Origin: Candidimonas sp. SYP-B2681
GTDB lineage: Bacteria; Pseudomonadota; Gammaproteobacteria; Burkholderiales; Burkholderiaceae_B
Reading direction: 5' to 3'
Assembly (NCBI RefSeq): GCF_003971065.1
Contig: NZ_RYDV01000009.1
Span: 62,001 to 126,000 of the forward strand
Length of the DNA stretch: 64,000 bases
The first letter of the stretch is position 1, and each line of letters begins with the position of its first letter. Made by a program: the position numbers and the translations under genes. A model generated the notes under the pieces. The model saw only the letters and a list, made by a program, of their open reading frames with translations. It did not search any database and was not told where the DNA came from. This document shows positions 8,719-18,900 of this stretch, piece by piece.

Positions 8719-9738
8719 ATGGCAAATTTTTTGGTTGCGGCGTTATACAAATTTGTTCACCTACCTGACTTCAAGGCGTTGCAGGCGCCTTTATTGGCAT
8801 GCTGCGAAGTCAACCAGGTGAAGGGAACGCTGCTTTTGGCTGAAGAGGGTATCAACGGTACGATTGCCGGACCTTCTGACGGGATCAACGCTGTGCTGGA
8901 TTACTTGCGCAGCGATCGTCGATTGGCTTCCCTTGTCCACAAGGAATCCTGGTCCGAGAAAATGCCGTTCTACCGCATGAAGGTAAAGCTCAAGCGGGAA
9001 ATCGTTACCATGGGCGTGCCTAATGTCCAGGCCGAAACCATGGCAGGCACCTACGTGAAGCCCGAGGACTGGAACGCACTGATCGACGATCCCGATGTAA
9101 TAGTGGTCGATACCCGCAACGATTATGAAGTTTCGATTGGCACGTTCAAACGCGCTGTTAACCCGCAAACGACAAGCTTCACCGAATTTCCGCAGTGGGT
9201 AAAAGAACAATCTGGGGAAGGCGGTCTTTTGCATAACAAGCCCCGCCTGGCCATGTTCTGCACTGGCGGGATTCGCTGCGAAAAGTCAACCGCTTACATG
9301 CGCACGCTAGGTTTCGACGAGGTTTATCACTTGGAAGGTGGCATCCTAAAGTATCTGGAAACCGTCGCGCAGGAAGATAGCCGTTGGGACGGCGAGTGTT
9401 TTGTCTTCGACGAGCGTGTATCGGTAATGCATGGGCTGGAACCTGGCCATTACGAATTCTGCCGGGCTTGCCGTTTGCCCCTTAGCGCTGACGACAAGCT
9501 TTCCGAGCATTTCGTCGAGGGCGTCAGTTGCCCGCATTGCCACGATACGCACACCGATGAACAAAAAGCGCGGTTCGCCGAACGGCAAAAACAGGTTGAA
9601 TTGGCCAAGCAACGCGCTGAACGACACATTGGTGTGCGCGTAGAGCTAAAAAAAGCCGCCAAGGAAAAAGCCGATGCCGAAGCAGAATCGCATCGGCAAC
9701 AGCAGCTGAAGAAGAAAGGCGCCGCTACAACCGTGTAG
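8719..9738 (+). CDS. trhO: tRNA uridine(34) hydroxylase TrhO (YceA-type rhodanese)
   Basis: A 339-residue protein of the TrhO/YceA family, which oxygen-dependently hydroxylates U34 of certain tRNAs on the route to 5-methoxyuridine/5-oxyacetyluridine. The N-terminal acylphosphatase-like domain (about 1-100) contains [10 protein letters not shown]. The rhodanese domain follows with [13 protein letters not shown] and the active-site loop [13 protein letters not shown] with Cys181. A Cys-rich stretch ([17 protein letters not shown]) lies near residues 245-275, followed by a charged coiled tail that ends Lys/Gln/Ala rich. No clear ribosome site precedes the ATG; a strong hairpin occupies that place. 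Confidence 0.93.
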   Translation: MANFLVAALYKFVHLPDFKALQAPLLACCEVNQVKGTLLLAEEGINGTIAGPSDGINAVLDYLRSDRRLASLVHKESWSEKMPFYRMKVKLKREIVTMGVPNVQAETMAGTYVKPEDWNALIDDPDVIVVDTRNDYEVSIGTFKRAVNPQTTSFTEFPQWVKEQSGEGGLLHNKPRLAMFCTGGIRCEKSTAYMRTLGFDEVYHLEGGILKYLETVAQEDSRWDGECFVFDERVSVMHGLEPGHYEFCRACRLPLSADDKLSEHFVEGVSCPHCHDTHTDEQKARFAERQKQVELAKQRAERHIGVRVELKKAAKEKADAEAESHRQQQLKKKGAATTV

Positions 9739-9768
9739 TTGGCGTGGCGCCGATTTTCGGCAAGCGAA

Positions 9769-10455
9769 ATGACGACTCAAACATATCCCGTACTCTATTC
9801 ATTCCGAAGGTGCCCCTATGCCATGCGGGCGCGCTCGGCAATCGTTGTCAGCGGTCAGGTGTGCGAGTTGCGCGAGGTGGTGTTGCGAAACAAGCCCCAA
9901 GCCTTGCTGGACGCATCGCCCAAGGCGTCGGTGCCAGTGTTGGTAAATGTGGCAGGCCGTGTCATCGATCAAAGCCTCGATATCATGTTGTGGGCTCTGG
10001 AACGAAATGATCCGTTGGCGTGGCTGCGTCCAGCTCAAGGCGATCTGACCGGCATGCTGAAGTTGATCGGCGAGTGTGATGATGAGTTTAAGTTTCACCT
10101 TGATCGCTACAAGTACCCCCAGCGCTATGAGAATGTCGACGGCCAAGAGCATCGCGCCGAAGCGGGGCGATGGCTGGAGCAACTGGAATCCCGCTTGGCT
10201 ACGCATCGTTTTTTGTTTGGCGACCGCATGGGCCTGGCCGACGCGGCCATTGCACCGTTCGTGCGCCAGTTTGCCCATACCGACCTGGAGTGGTTTGCGC
10301 GCCAGTCGTGGCCGCATCTACAGGCTTGGTTATTGCAGTGGTCCGAATCAAGTTTATTCGATCGTATTATGGATAAGTACCCACCTTGGGAACCCGGTGC
10401 TTCGATAGTAGTGTTCCCTGACCCGTCTTCCCGTCTGGCTGAAATAGCGCAATAA
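9769..10455 (+). CDS. Glutathione S-transferase family protein
   Basis: A 228-residue GST-fold protein. The N-terminal thioredoxin-like domain has YSFRRCPYAMRARSA, with a Cys in the catalytic helix start like omega/beta-type GSTs, and the cis-Pro region SPKASVPVLV followed by DQSLDIMLWALE for glutathione binding. The helical C-terminal domain follows, with FLFGDRMGLADAAIAPFVRQF. The ATG at 9769 gives MTTQTYPVLYSF; an in-frame TTG at 9739 abuts the trhO stop but adds non-family residues. It is probably cotranscribed with trhO, 30 nt away. Substrate unknown. Confidence 0.88.
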   Translation: MTTQTYPVLYSFRRCPYAMRARSAIVVSGQVCELREVVLRNKPQALLDASPKASVPVLVNVAGRVIDQSLDIMLWALERNDPLAWLRPAQGDLTGMLKLIGECDDEFKFHLDRYKYPQRYENVDGQEHRAEAGRWLEQLESRLATHRFLFGDRMGLADAAIAPFVRQFAHTDLEWFARQSWPHLQAWLLQWSESSLFDRIMDKYPPWEPGASIVVFPDPSSRLAEIAQ

Positions 10456-10460
10456 ACGAA

Positions 10461-10494
10461 GCAGGCCCGCCGCGTTGCAACGCGGCGGGCCTGC
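10461..10494. terminator. Bidirectional terminator between the GST gene and fabI
   Basis: GCAGGCCCGCCGCGTT and AACGCGGCGGGCCTGC are perfect complements of 16 bp around GC, an extremely stable hairpin between two convergent genes. The T tract is short on both sides. Confidence 0.8.
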
Positions 10495-10526
10495 ATGAAT
10501 GACTTCCTATTTATTATTTAGCGCGC

Positions 10527-11309
10527 TTATTCCATTCCAGGAATGACAGTCGAGAATCCGCCATCAACATGGGTGATTTCGCCAGTAATGCCGCCAGCCA
10601 AATCCGACATCAAAAACGCTGCCACGTTGCCTACGTCTTCGATGGTGACATTGCGGCGTAACGGCGCGTGTGCTTCGACATATTTGAAAATCGAAGAGAA
10701 GTCTTTGATACCGCTGGCTGCCAGCGTCTTGATAGGGCCAGCAGAAATGGCATTGGCGCGTATGCCCTGTGGACCGAGAGCCGATGCAAGGTAGCGTACG
10801 CTGGCTTCGAGCGACGCTTTAGCCAGACCCATGGTGTTGTAGTGCGGGACAACTTTTTCTGCGCCCATATAGGTAAGGGTCAGCACGGAGCTTTTACGGC
10901 CTTTCAGCATCGGCAATGCTGCCTTGGCCAAGGCTCCAAAGCTGTAGGCCGAAATATCGTGCGCAATTCGGAAGCCTTCGCGCGAGAATCCTTCGAGCAG
11001 GTCGCCACTCAGCGTTTCGCGTGGGGCGAATCCAATCGAATGAACCAGTCCGTCAAGGCCGTCCCAGCGCGTCTGCAGCTCGGTAAAGGTGTTTTCTATT
11101 TGCTCGTCGTCGGCGACGTCGCAGGGAATGACAATATCGGTGCCCAGCGCGGCGGCAAATTCAGTGACACGATCTTTGAAGCGATCGCCAACGTAAGTAA
11201 AGGCGAGTTCCGCCCCTTGCTGCTTACAGGCTTGCGCAATGCCGTACGCAATAGACCGATTCGATATGACGCCTGTAATTAGAATGCGTTTACCGTTTAG
11301 GAAACCCAT
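10527..11309 (-). CDS. fabI: Enoyl-[acyl-carrier-protein] reductase (NADH)
   Basis: A 260-residue short-chain dehydrogenase of the FabI type, which performs the last step of each fatty-acid elongation round, reducing trans-2-enoyl-ACP. Seen: [20 protein letters not shown] (the FabI form of the dinucleotide site), [19 protein letters not shown], and the catalytic pair in [21 protein letters not shown] (Tyr-x6-Lys). [12 protein letters not shown] is the substrate-binding loop. It lies 30 nt downstream of mltD on the same strand, so gloB-mltD-fabI may be one transcript. Confidence 0.97.
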   Translation of the reverse strand: MGFLNGKRILITGVISNRSIAYGIAQACKQQGAELAFTYVGDRFKDRVTEFAAALGTDIVIPCDVADDEQIENTFTELQTRWDGLDGLVHSIGFAPRETLSGDLLEGFSREGFRIAHDISAYSFGALAKAALPMLKGRKSSVLTLTYMGAEKVVPHYNTMGLAKASLEASVRYLASALGPQGIRANAISAGPIKTLAASGIKDFSSIFKYVEAHAPLRRNVTIEDVGNVAAFLMSDLAGGITGEITHVDGGFSTVIPGME

Positions 11310-11339
11310 GTGAAAAATCCTTTCTTTTATATATGAGAG

Positions 11340-12725
11340 TTAGCCGCGTATGCTCGTTCCGGGAACACGCAGCCGGTCACCCTTGCTTAGCTTGCTGTCC
11401 TTCAGATTGTTCAGCTTGCGCAATTCGTTAACCGAGGTGTTGTACTGCTTAGCCAAGGAGAACAGCGTGTCGCCGCCCTTGACAGTATGAGTTCGGACAT
11501 TGGCCTTGCGGCGCATGACGACGACATCCTTGTTGCCACGCGATGGCGTGGAACGGGGCGCGTCAGTCTGGCTTTCGGACACCTGAAGCGAGGCCAGCTG
11601 AATGCTGCCTTGCATGCCTTCGGCAGGCACTAACAGTGTCTGTGCCACGGCTTTGGTCGCTTTGCTTCCCAGGCCATTGATGGCACGTAGCTGCGCAGTG
11701 CTGATGCCGTATTGCTTGGCAATGTCCACGTATGACTCGCCAGGCTGGCTTTTGTAAGTTCGCCATGCGCTCAGCCGGCCTTTGTAAGCTTCCAGATTGG
11801 CGTTGAATATGTCAACGCGATTCAAAGGCAGGAGTAAGGCGGGCTGGTGCTCGGCGAGAATAATAGGCCGGTTGAACGATGCGTTAAGCAATTTGAATTC
11901 GTCCAGTGGCATTTCCGCAAGCTTGGCCGCCACCTCGATATCGATGTCGTCAGTTTTCTGAACCTTGGTGAAATACGGCGTATTGCTGACTTCCGGCAGA
12001 GTAATGCCATACTTTTTAGGGTTGGTAATTATGTTCTTGATCGCTTGCAGCTTAGGTACGTAATTACGTGTTTCTTCGGGCATTTTGAGTGCTGCGTAAT
12101 CGGCAGGAATGCCCGCTGCTGCATTTTTCTCCATCGCCCGCTTAACCGATCCTTCGCCCCAGTTATACGAGGCCAGCGCCAGATACCAGTCGCCCTGGAA
12201 GTCGTACAGATAGGCCAGGTAGTCGAGGGCAGCGTGCGTAGACGCCACGGGGTCGCGGCGCTGATCGCGCCATGCGTCTTGTTGAAGGTTGTAATGCAGT
12301 CCGGTGCTGGGAATAAATTGCCACAACCCAGACGCCTTGGCGCGAGAATAAGCAGTCGGGTTGTAGGCGCTTTCTACGAAGGGAAGCAGTGCGAGTTCGG
12401 TTGGTAGCCCGCGGCGGTTGAGCTCGTCGACAATGTAATACAGGTATTTTCCGGCCCGCTTGCTCATGAGCAGAACGGACTCGGGGTGGGACGCGTAATA
12501 TTCGGTCCAGCGTGCAGTTAATTCATTGTCCAGGTTCGGTATGGCAAACCCGCGCCTTACGCGGTCCCACATATCGCGTGGGGGGTGGGTAAGATCGATC
12601 GTGCGCGACGTTTCGGCAGCAGTGTAGAACTTCTTTGCCGGGGCGTAAGGATTCTGGGAGGTGTTGGTGGCACAGCCCGCTAGTACTGCTACGATTAGCA
12701 GAATGAATAGTCGTAGGCAGTTCAT
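11340..12725 (-). CDS. mltD: Membrane-bound lytic murein transglycosylase D (lipoprotein with two LysM)
   Basis: A 461-residue outer-membrane lipoprotein that cleaves peptidoglycan glycan strands, forming 1,6-anhydromuramic ends. The start MNCLRLFILLIVAVLAGC at 12725 supplies a lipoprotein signal with lipobox LAGC (Cys18); the longer frame adds 32 residues that overlap gloB. The GH23 SLT domain shows LPFVESAYNPTAYSRAKASG, with the catalytic Glu in VES, then LWQFIPSTG and ALASYNWGEGSV. One weak LysM lies around SQPGESYVDIAKQYGIS and a clear LysM at the C-terminus (HTVKGGDTLFSLAKQYNTSV). It begins 7 nt after the gloB stop. Confidence 0.95.
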   Translation of the reverse strand: MNCLRLFILLIVAVLAGCATNTSQNPYAPAKKFYTAAETSRTIDLTHPPRDMWDRVRRGFAIPNLDNELTARWTEYYASHPESVLLMSKRAGKYLYYIVDELNRRGLPTELALLPFVESAYNPTAYSRAKASGLWQFIPSTGLHYNLQQDAWRDQRRDPVASTHAALDYLAYLYDFQGDWYLALASYNWGEGSVKRAMEKNAAAGIPADYAALKMPEETRNYVPKLQAIKNIITNPKKYGITLPEVSNTPYFTKVQKTDDIDIEVAAKLAEMPLDEFKLLNASFNRPIILAEHQPALLLPLNRVDIFNANLEAYKGRLSAWRTYKSQPGESYVDIAKQYGISTAQLRAINGLGSKATKAVAQTLLVPAEGMQGSIQLASLQVSESQTDAPRSTPSRGNKDVVVMRRKANVRTHTVKGGDTLFSLAKQYNTSVNELRKLNNLKDSKLSKGDRLRVPGTSIRG

Positions 12726-12732
12726 CGGGAAT

Positions 12733-13521
12733 TCATTTAAAGTTATTCTTCCATTCGCGCAAGCTGGCAAAAACGGCCACAGCTGAATCCAGCGGCTTTC
12801 CCGCATAGCGCGAGGCAGCATTTAATACGGTAGCTTGCGAAGTACGAAAAAACGGGTTTGTCTTGTGCTCGGCACCTATGGTAGAGGGCAAAGAAGGCGC
12901 GCCTTCTGAACGGAGTTGCGAAACCGTTTCCCACCGTTGCTGCAAAGCCAGGTTATCGGGCTCTACCTGAAGCGCCCAACGCAAATTCGCTAGAGTGTAC
13001 TCGTGACCGCAACACACAAGTGTATCTAGCGGTAAATCGCTTAGTTTACCCAGAGAATTGACCATTTGGGCGGGCGTGCCCTCAAATAAACGACCACAAC
13101 CCGCTGCAAACAAGGTGTCGCCGCAGAAAAGCAAGGGCTTCCCGGATCGGCATGAGCCATAATACGCAATGTGACCGGCGGTATGCCCGGGGATGTCGAG
13201 CACAGTAAGCGTCAAATCCAGGCGCGGCAGTTGTACCGTATCACCTTCCGCAAGGCGCTGGTCGCAAGCCGGTAGCTGCTCGGAAGCCGGGCCATAGACG
13301 ATAGCCCCTGTTCGCTGTTGTAATGCCGGCGCGCCTGCGACATGGTCGGCGTGATGGTGGGTCAGTAAAATGGCATCCAGCACCAGATTATGGTGCTCCA
13401 GTGCTGCTTCCACCGGGGCTGACTGCCCGGGATCGACCACAATGGCATGGCCATTCTTGTGCACCATCCATATATAGTTATCGGACAGGGCAGGAATTGG
13501 GATTAGTTTAATGTTTACCAT
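12733..13521 (-). CDS. gloB: Hydroxyacylglutathione hydrolase (glyoxalase II)
   Basis: A 262-residue metallo-beta-lactamase-fold enzyme hydrolysing S-D-lactoylglutathione to lactate and glutathione, the second step of methylglyoxal detoxification. Seen: the di-metal motif LTHHHADHVAG, VDPGQSAPVE, IPGHTAGHIAYY, FCGDTLFAAGCGRLFEG and CCGHEYTLANLRWA, all standard for GloB. The start at 13521 (MVNIKLIPIPALSDNYIW) matches the family; the longer frame runs into the divergent gene. Only 18 nt separate its start from that of the divergent methyltransferase. Confidence 0.96.
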   Translation of the reverse strand: MVNIKLIPIPALSDNYIWMVHKNGHAIVVDPGQSAPVEAALEHHNLVLDAILLTHHHADHVAGAPALQQRTGAIVYGPASEQLPACDQRLAEGDTVQLPRLDLTLTVLDIPGHTAGHIAYYGSCRSGKPLLFCGDTLFAAGCGRLFEGTPAQMVNSLGKLSDLPLDTLVCCGHEYTLANLRWALQVEPDNLALQQRWETVSQLRSEGAPSLPSTIGAEHKTNPFFRTSQATVLNAASRYAGKPLDSAVAVFASLREWKNNFK

Positions 13522-13539
13522 AAAGCCAAGGGAGTTGAT

Positions 13540-14298
13540 GTGCAGGCGGAACAACCACTGAATGTAGAGCTTGCCCAATGGCTGGCCACTGCGCCGGGCC
13601 AGTATGTTCAAGCGTGGGAACAAAAACAAATAGACGGCATGGTTACCAATGTGTTCGGTTATCATGCCATACAAATTGGGCTGCCGCATTGGGATTTATT
13701 GCAAGCAAATCGCATACCGTTCAAGGGACGCAGCTGCAGTCCGTTCGAAAATGCACTCGGGCAATCCGCTGTCGTCATTAACGATCCTGAATATTTGCCC
13801 TTCGATACCCAAAGCATCGATCTGCTGGTGCTGCCACATGTTCTTGAATGTTCTAATGCGCCGCACCAGATTTTGCGCGAAGTCGAACGCGTGCTGATGC
13901 CCGAGGGGCGTGTGGTGATATCCGGTTTTAATCCTTGGAGCCTTTGGGGGGGACGCGAACGCATCCCGGGACTTGATCCGCTTATGCCGGTACCGGCTCA
14001 CATGCAAGTGTCGCTCGCTCGCCTCAAAGATTGGTTCAAGCTGCTGTCGCTGGAGCTCGATCGAGGACGTTTCGGATGCTATGCGCCCCCTTGCCTCAAT
14101 AAAGTATGGCTGGACAGGTGGTCTTTCATGGAGGCCGCAGGCGATCGCTGGTGGCCGGTATGCGGTGCCGTTTATGTGGTCTCTGCGGTCAAGCACGTAA
14201 CCGCGTTGCGCCTGGTCGGGCCCGCATGGAAAACGGCCAGTAAAAGGGTGCGCAGCCAGGCAGTGGTAACGGGGCGTCATTCCGGTCTAAAGACGTGA
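13540..14298 (+). CDS. Class I SAM-dependent methyltransferase
   Basis: A 252-residue methyltransferase-11-type protein starting with GTG at 13540 behind AGGGA. The Rossmann part is somewhat eroded: the usual GxGxG loop is not obvious, while [19 protein letters not shown] and [20 protein letters not shown] match motifs IV and post-I of the fold. Divergent pairing with gloB and closeness to rnhA and dnaQ is a familiar arrangement in Burkholderiales. Substrate unknown. Confidence 0.85.
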   Translation: MQAEQPLNVELAQWLATAPGQYVQAWEQKQIDGMVTNVFGYHAIQIGLPHWDLLQANRIPFKGRSCSPFENALGQSAVVINDPEYLPFDTQSIDLLVLPHVLECSNAPHQILREVERVLMPEGRVVISGFNPWSLWGGRERIPGLDPLMPVPAHMQVSLARLKDWFKLLSLELDRGRFGCYAPPCLNKVWLDRWSFMEAAGDRWWPVCGAVYVVSAVKHVTALRLVGPAWKTASKRVRSQAVVTGRHSGLKT

Positions 14299-14350
14299 GG
14301 CGGTTCTTTCACTATTACTTATTTTGCCATTGCGTGCGCAGAACAAATCA

Positions 14351-14821
14351 ATGAATAGCAGTCAAGTTGAAATATGGACCGACGGTGCCTGTAAAGGCAA
14401 CCCCGGAATGGGCGGATGGGGCGCTTTGTTGCGCCAGGGACGCCACGAAAAGGTGCTGTATGGCGGTGAACCTGACACGACGAATAATCGCATGGAACTC
14501 AAGGCGGTCATCGAGGCCCTTAAGGCTCTAAAGCGCCCCTGCGACGTAGTGGTGCATACCGATTCTCAATATGTTCAGAAAGGCATGAGCGAATGGCTTG
14601 CTAACTGGAAGCGGCGTGGATGGCGAACGGCCGACAAAAAACCCGTGAAAAATGCCGATTTATGGCAGGAGCTGGACGTCCTGGTGGCCGAGCACGTATT
14701 GACGTGGCGGTGGGTTCGCGGCCACGCCGGAGACCCAGGTAACGAACGTGCTGACGAACTTGCCAATATGGGCGTCGAGCACGCGCGTGCCGCGATGACA
14801 AATAAAAGCATGCAGCGATGA
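14351..14821 (+). CDS. rnhA: Ribonuclease HI
   Basis: A 156-residue endonuclease that degrades the RNA strand of RNA-DNA hybrids. The four carboxylates are all present: [24 protein letters not shown] and [28 protein letters not shown] is the basic substrate-handle region found in type 1 RNase HI. The start at 14351 gives MNSSQVEIW; an upstream start at 14324 is possible but lengthens the protein beyond the usual size. In many relatives rnhA sits directly beside dnaQ; here an efflux pair lies between. Confidence 0.97.
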   Translation: MNSSQVEIWTDGACKGNPGMGGWGALLRQGRHEKVLYGGEPDTTNNRMELKAVIEALKALKRPCDVVVHTDSQYVQKGMSEWLANWKRRGWRTADKKPVKNADLWQELDVLVAEHVLTWRWVRGHAGDPGNERADELANMGVEHARAAMTNKSMQR

Positions 14822-14870
14822 ACAATCCAATGCTACAGTCACAAATTGTGTCTGAATCCGTCTAGACTTG

Positions 14871-15974
14871 ATGAAAAACTCCACCATAGGTTTCGTGCTG
14901 GTTCTCGTGTCCGGCGTAGTACTTGGCGCCGCCGGGGCAAATTGGCTTGCGAATCAAAATGCTTCATCTGCGAAAGTTCCCACCGCAGCTCCCGCGGCCA
15001 CAGCCCCGGTTGAGAAAAAAATCGCGGTCGAAGTAGCGCCTGTGGTACGCGTGCCCTGGATGCGCGGCGTGTCGGCCGTCGGTAGCTTGCGATCCGAGAA
15101 CTCGGTGATGTTGCGCCCCGAGGTCACCGGACGGATTGCCGAAATAAACTTCAACGACGGCGGTAAGGTCACCAAGGGCCAAGTCTTGGTTCAACTGGAC
15201 GATAGCGTTGTAAAGGCCCAGTTGCAGCAAGCGCAGGCCAATCTAAGCCTGGCAAATAGCCAGTACCGGCGGGCAACCGAACTTAGTAAACAGGGGTTCA
15301 TCAGCAAGCAGGCCCGCGATGAGGCTGCCAGCCAGTTGAAGGTGCAGCAAGCGGCGGCGGCCCTCGCCAAGGCTCATCTTGATAAAACAGCAATACGTGC
15401 CCCTTTTGACGGCCTTATAGGGTTACGCAATGTGTCGGTGGGCGACTACGTCAGTCCGGGTATCGACCTGGTCACCGTAGAGTCAATCGATCCACTTAAG
15501 GTGGATTTTCGGATTCCTGAGCATTTCCTGGGGCAGGTCCGCGAGGGCATCAAGCTTGCCTTGCGTTTCGATGCGCTGCCGGGTCAAACCCGAGAGGGCG
15601 TCGTGGGGGCGATAAGTCCGCTGGTCGACGTGGGCGGTCGCTCTTTATTGTTGCGGGCCAATGTGCCTAATACCGATGGGGCCCTGCGTCCCGGCATGTT
15701 TGCACGGGTGCAGTTGCAGTTTGCCGATGACCAGGCGCTTGTCGTACCGGAAACAGCACTTGTTCCCTCGGGCGAGTCGCAGTATGTTTTCCGTGTCGAA
15801 CAAGGTCGCGTCAAGCGACTGGCTGTTGGAGTTGGGCAGCGCCGCGAAGGGAAAGTAGAAATTACAAGTGGCGTGCAAGAAGGGGACAAGATCGTCGTGT
15901 CCGGGCTGCAAAAAGTAGCCGACGGTGTTGCCGTCGAGATCTTGCCATCCGCCGAAAAAACCGCAGCCTCCTGA
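14871..15974 (+). CDS. RND efflux membrane fusion (periplasmic adaptor) protein
   Basis: A 367-residue adaptor of the HlyD/AcrA class. An N-terminal uncleaved or signal-anchor helix (about 6-28, IGFVLVLVSGVVLGAAG) is followed by a lipoyl half-motif (MLRPEVTGRIAEINFNDGG), an alpha-hairpin (about 105-165), the second lipoyl half (IRAPFDGLIGLRNVSVGDYV) and beta-barrel/membrane-proximal domains. No lipobox cysteine is present. It should link the permease 14 nt downstream to an outer-membrane channel. Substrate unknown; related pumps export dyes, antibiotics or detergents. Confidence 0.92.
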   Translation: MKNSTIGFVLVLVSGVVLGAAGANWLANQNASSAKVPTAAPAATAPVEKKIAVEVAPVVRVPWMRGVSAVGSLRSENSVMLRPEVTGRIAEINFNDGGKVTKGQVLVQLDDSVVKAQLQQAQANLSLANSQYRRATELSKQGFISKQARDEAASQLKVQQAAAALAKAHLDKTAIRAPFDGLIGLRNVSVGDYVSPGIDLVTVESIDPLKVDFRIPEHFLGQVREGIKLALRFDALPGQTREGVVGAISPLVDVGGRSLLLRANVPNTDGALRPGMFARVQLQFADDQALVVPETALVPSGESQYVFRVEQGRVKRLAVGVGQRREGKVEITSGVQEGDKIVVSGLQKVADGVAVEILPSAEKTAAS

Positions 15975-15988
15975 TTTCGGGTGCTCCC

Positions 15989-18900
15989 ATGATTCTTTCT
16001 GAAATCTGTATCAAGCGTCCAGTTTTTGCGACGGTCCTGTCGCTGATCATTGTGTTGGTGGGCTTGATCTCGTACGAGCGGCTTTCGGTGCGAGAATATC
16101 CCGCGATCGACGAGCCGGTGGTGTCAGTGGTAACCGTCTACAAAGGCGCTTCGCCGGAAGTGGTCGAGTCCCAGGTGACCAAACCTTTGGAAGACCAGTT
16201 GGCCGGCATTGAAGGGGTGGATGTCATGACCTCCCGAAGTCGCTCCGAACGCAGCCTCATTAATGTCAAATTCAACCTGTCGCGCGACCCCGATGCGGCG
16301 GCAGCAGAAGTTCGCGACAAGGTCTCGCGGGCGCGCCGATTTTTGCCAGACGAAATTGACGAACCTATTATCAGCAAAGTGGAAGCCGATTCCACGCCTA
16401 TTATTTACATCGGTGTCGGGGTGGGCGATTACTCGCAATTGCAGGCGTCCGACTACATTAATCGATACGTCAAGACGCGCCTGTCCGTCTTGCCTGGCGC
16501 CGCCGAGGTGCGAGTGTTCGGCGAGCGCCTCCCATCCATGCGGATCTACATCGACCGCGCCAAAATGGCGGCCTATGGCCTGATCGTGCAAGATGTCGAA
16601 TCGGCGTTGCGCCAGCAAAACGTGTTGATACCGGCTGGGCGAATAGAATCTCGCGCCCGCGAGTTTTCGGTAGTGTCGTCCACTGATTTACAAACCACGG
16701 AACAATTCAACCGGGTCATTGTCGCTACCGTAAACGGGTATCCAGTACGCTTGAGCGATGTGGCCGATGTCCAGATTGGGCCAGCGGACGACCGGGTGCT
16801 GGCGCGATTCAATGGCCAGCCCAGCTTGACCATTGGCATTACCAAGCAGTCGACAGCCAATCCGCTGGACTTGTCCCGCGAAGCGCACAAAGAAGTGGCG
16901 TTGATAAATGAAAATTTACCGGCGGGCATGCAGCTGACCATTGCATACGATAGTTCAGTATTTATTCAGGAATCGATCAAGTCTGTTTACCACACGGTAG
17001 GTGAGGCCATTCTGCTTGTCGTGCTGGTGATCTTCTTTTTCTTGCGTAATTGGCGCGCAAGCTTGATCCCGATTGTCACCATACCCGTATCGCTGATCGG
17101 CGCCTGCGGAATCATGTACTTGTTCGGCTTCTCAATCAATACATTGACGCTTCTTGCCATGGTGCTGGCTATCGGTCTGGTGGTTGACGACGCTATTGTT
17201 GTGCTTGAGAACATTTACCGGCACATCGAAGAAGGCAAGACGCGGCTTGAGGCGGCGTTGCTCGGATCCAAGGAAATCGGTTTTGCGGTTGTCGCCATGA
17301 CGCTGACCCTGGTGGCGGTGTATGCACCATTGGCGTTCGCGACGGGCCGGACAGGGCGCCTGTTTATTGAGTTCGCCTTGACGCTTGCCGGTGCCGTGCT
17401 GGTATCGGGCTTTGTCGCGCTTACCCTCACTCCCATGATGTGCGCCGCATTGCTAAAACACGAAGTTGGGCATGGGCGGTTTTATACCCTCGTCGAGAAT
17501 TTCCTGGTGTCGCTTACCCACCGTTATCGAAATGGGCTGGCACGCGCCCTGCGTCATCGCGTCATTGTTCTCCTTCTTGGACTCGTAGTCGCCGCCGGCA
17601 GTGTGGTGTTATTCAAGACGGTGAAAAGCGAACTCGCACCCATTGAAGACCGCGGTGTGATTTACGGCATGGTCAGCGCGCCGGAAGGTTCCACGCTCGA
17701 TTACACCCTTCAAAGCGTGCAACAGATTGAAGGGGTGTATGCATCAGTTCCGGAATCGAGCGGGAACCAAACAATCATTGGTTTTCCCACGGTGACCGAC
17801 GGCATTGCCATCTTGCGGCTCAAACCATGGGGCGACCGCGATCAGTCGCAGCAAAGCATTGCCCGCGCGTTGCAACCAACGTTTGCGGCGCTTCCAGGCG
17901 TACGTGCCTTTCCCACTAATCCGCCTTCACTGGGAGAGCGGGCAACCTCCAAACCGGTCGATTTTGTCGTCATGAGCCAGGCCAGCTACCCGGAAATGGC
18001 CAGGCTGGTGGATGAGTTCGTCACCAAGCTGCGCGGCTACCCTGGATTGCAGAATATCGACACCGACTTGCGGCTGAACACGCCGGAGCTCAAAGTGGTG
18101 ATCAACAGAGACAAACTGGCAGATGTCGGCGTAGACGTCGGTGACGTCGGGCGCACACTCGAATCCATGCTCGGCGGACGCCAAGTGACTCGCTTCCAGG
18201 ACAGCGGTGAGCAGTACGATGTCATCGTGCAGGTCAAAAAAGCCGACCGTGCCGACCCGGCCGATATTTCTGATATCTATGTGCGCACGCGGCAAGGCAG
18301 CATGGTCCAGATGTCCAATTTCCTTACCGTTTCCGAAAGCGTCTCGCCGCAATCGTTGAATCACTTCAATCGCCTTCGTGCGGTCAAGGTGCAGGCATCC
18401 ATCGCTTCCGGCTATGCGCTTGGTGAAGTCCTCGAGCATATGAATCAGGTTGCGCGCGACACGCTGCCGCATACGGTGCAGACCGACCTTGACGGGCAGT
18501 CGCGCGAATTCCGCGATTCTTCAGGGAGTATCTATTTGGTCTTCCTGATGGCGCTGGTGTTCATTTACCTGGTTCTTGCGGCGCAGTTCGAAAGCTGGCG
18601 CAATCCGCTCATCATCATGTTTTCGGTACCCTTGTCCATGACAGGCGCCTTGCTCGCCTTGTGGCTGTCGGGGGGCACCTTGTCGATATATAGCCAGATC
18701 GGGCTGATTACTCTGGTCGGGCTGATTACGAAACACGGCATTCTGATTGTTGAGTTCGCGACCCAATTGCGCGCCGAAGGGGCTGAGCTATTCGAGGCAG
18801 TGACCGAAGCCAGCGTATTGCGCTTGCGGCCTATACTTATGACTACGGGCGCGATGGTATTGGGGGTTTTGCCCTTAGCCTATGCCACAGGTGCCGGCGC

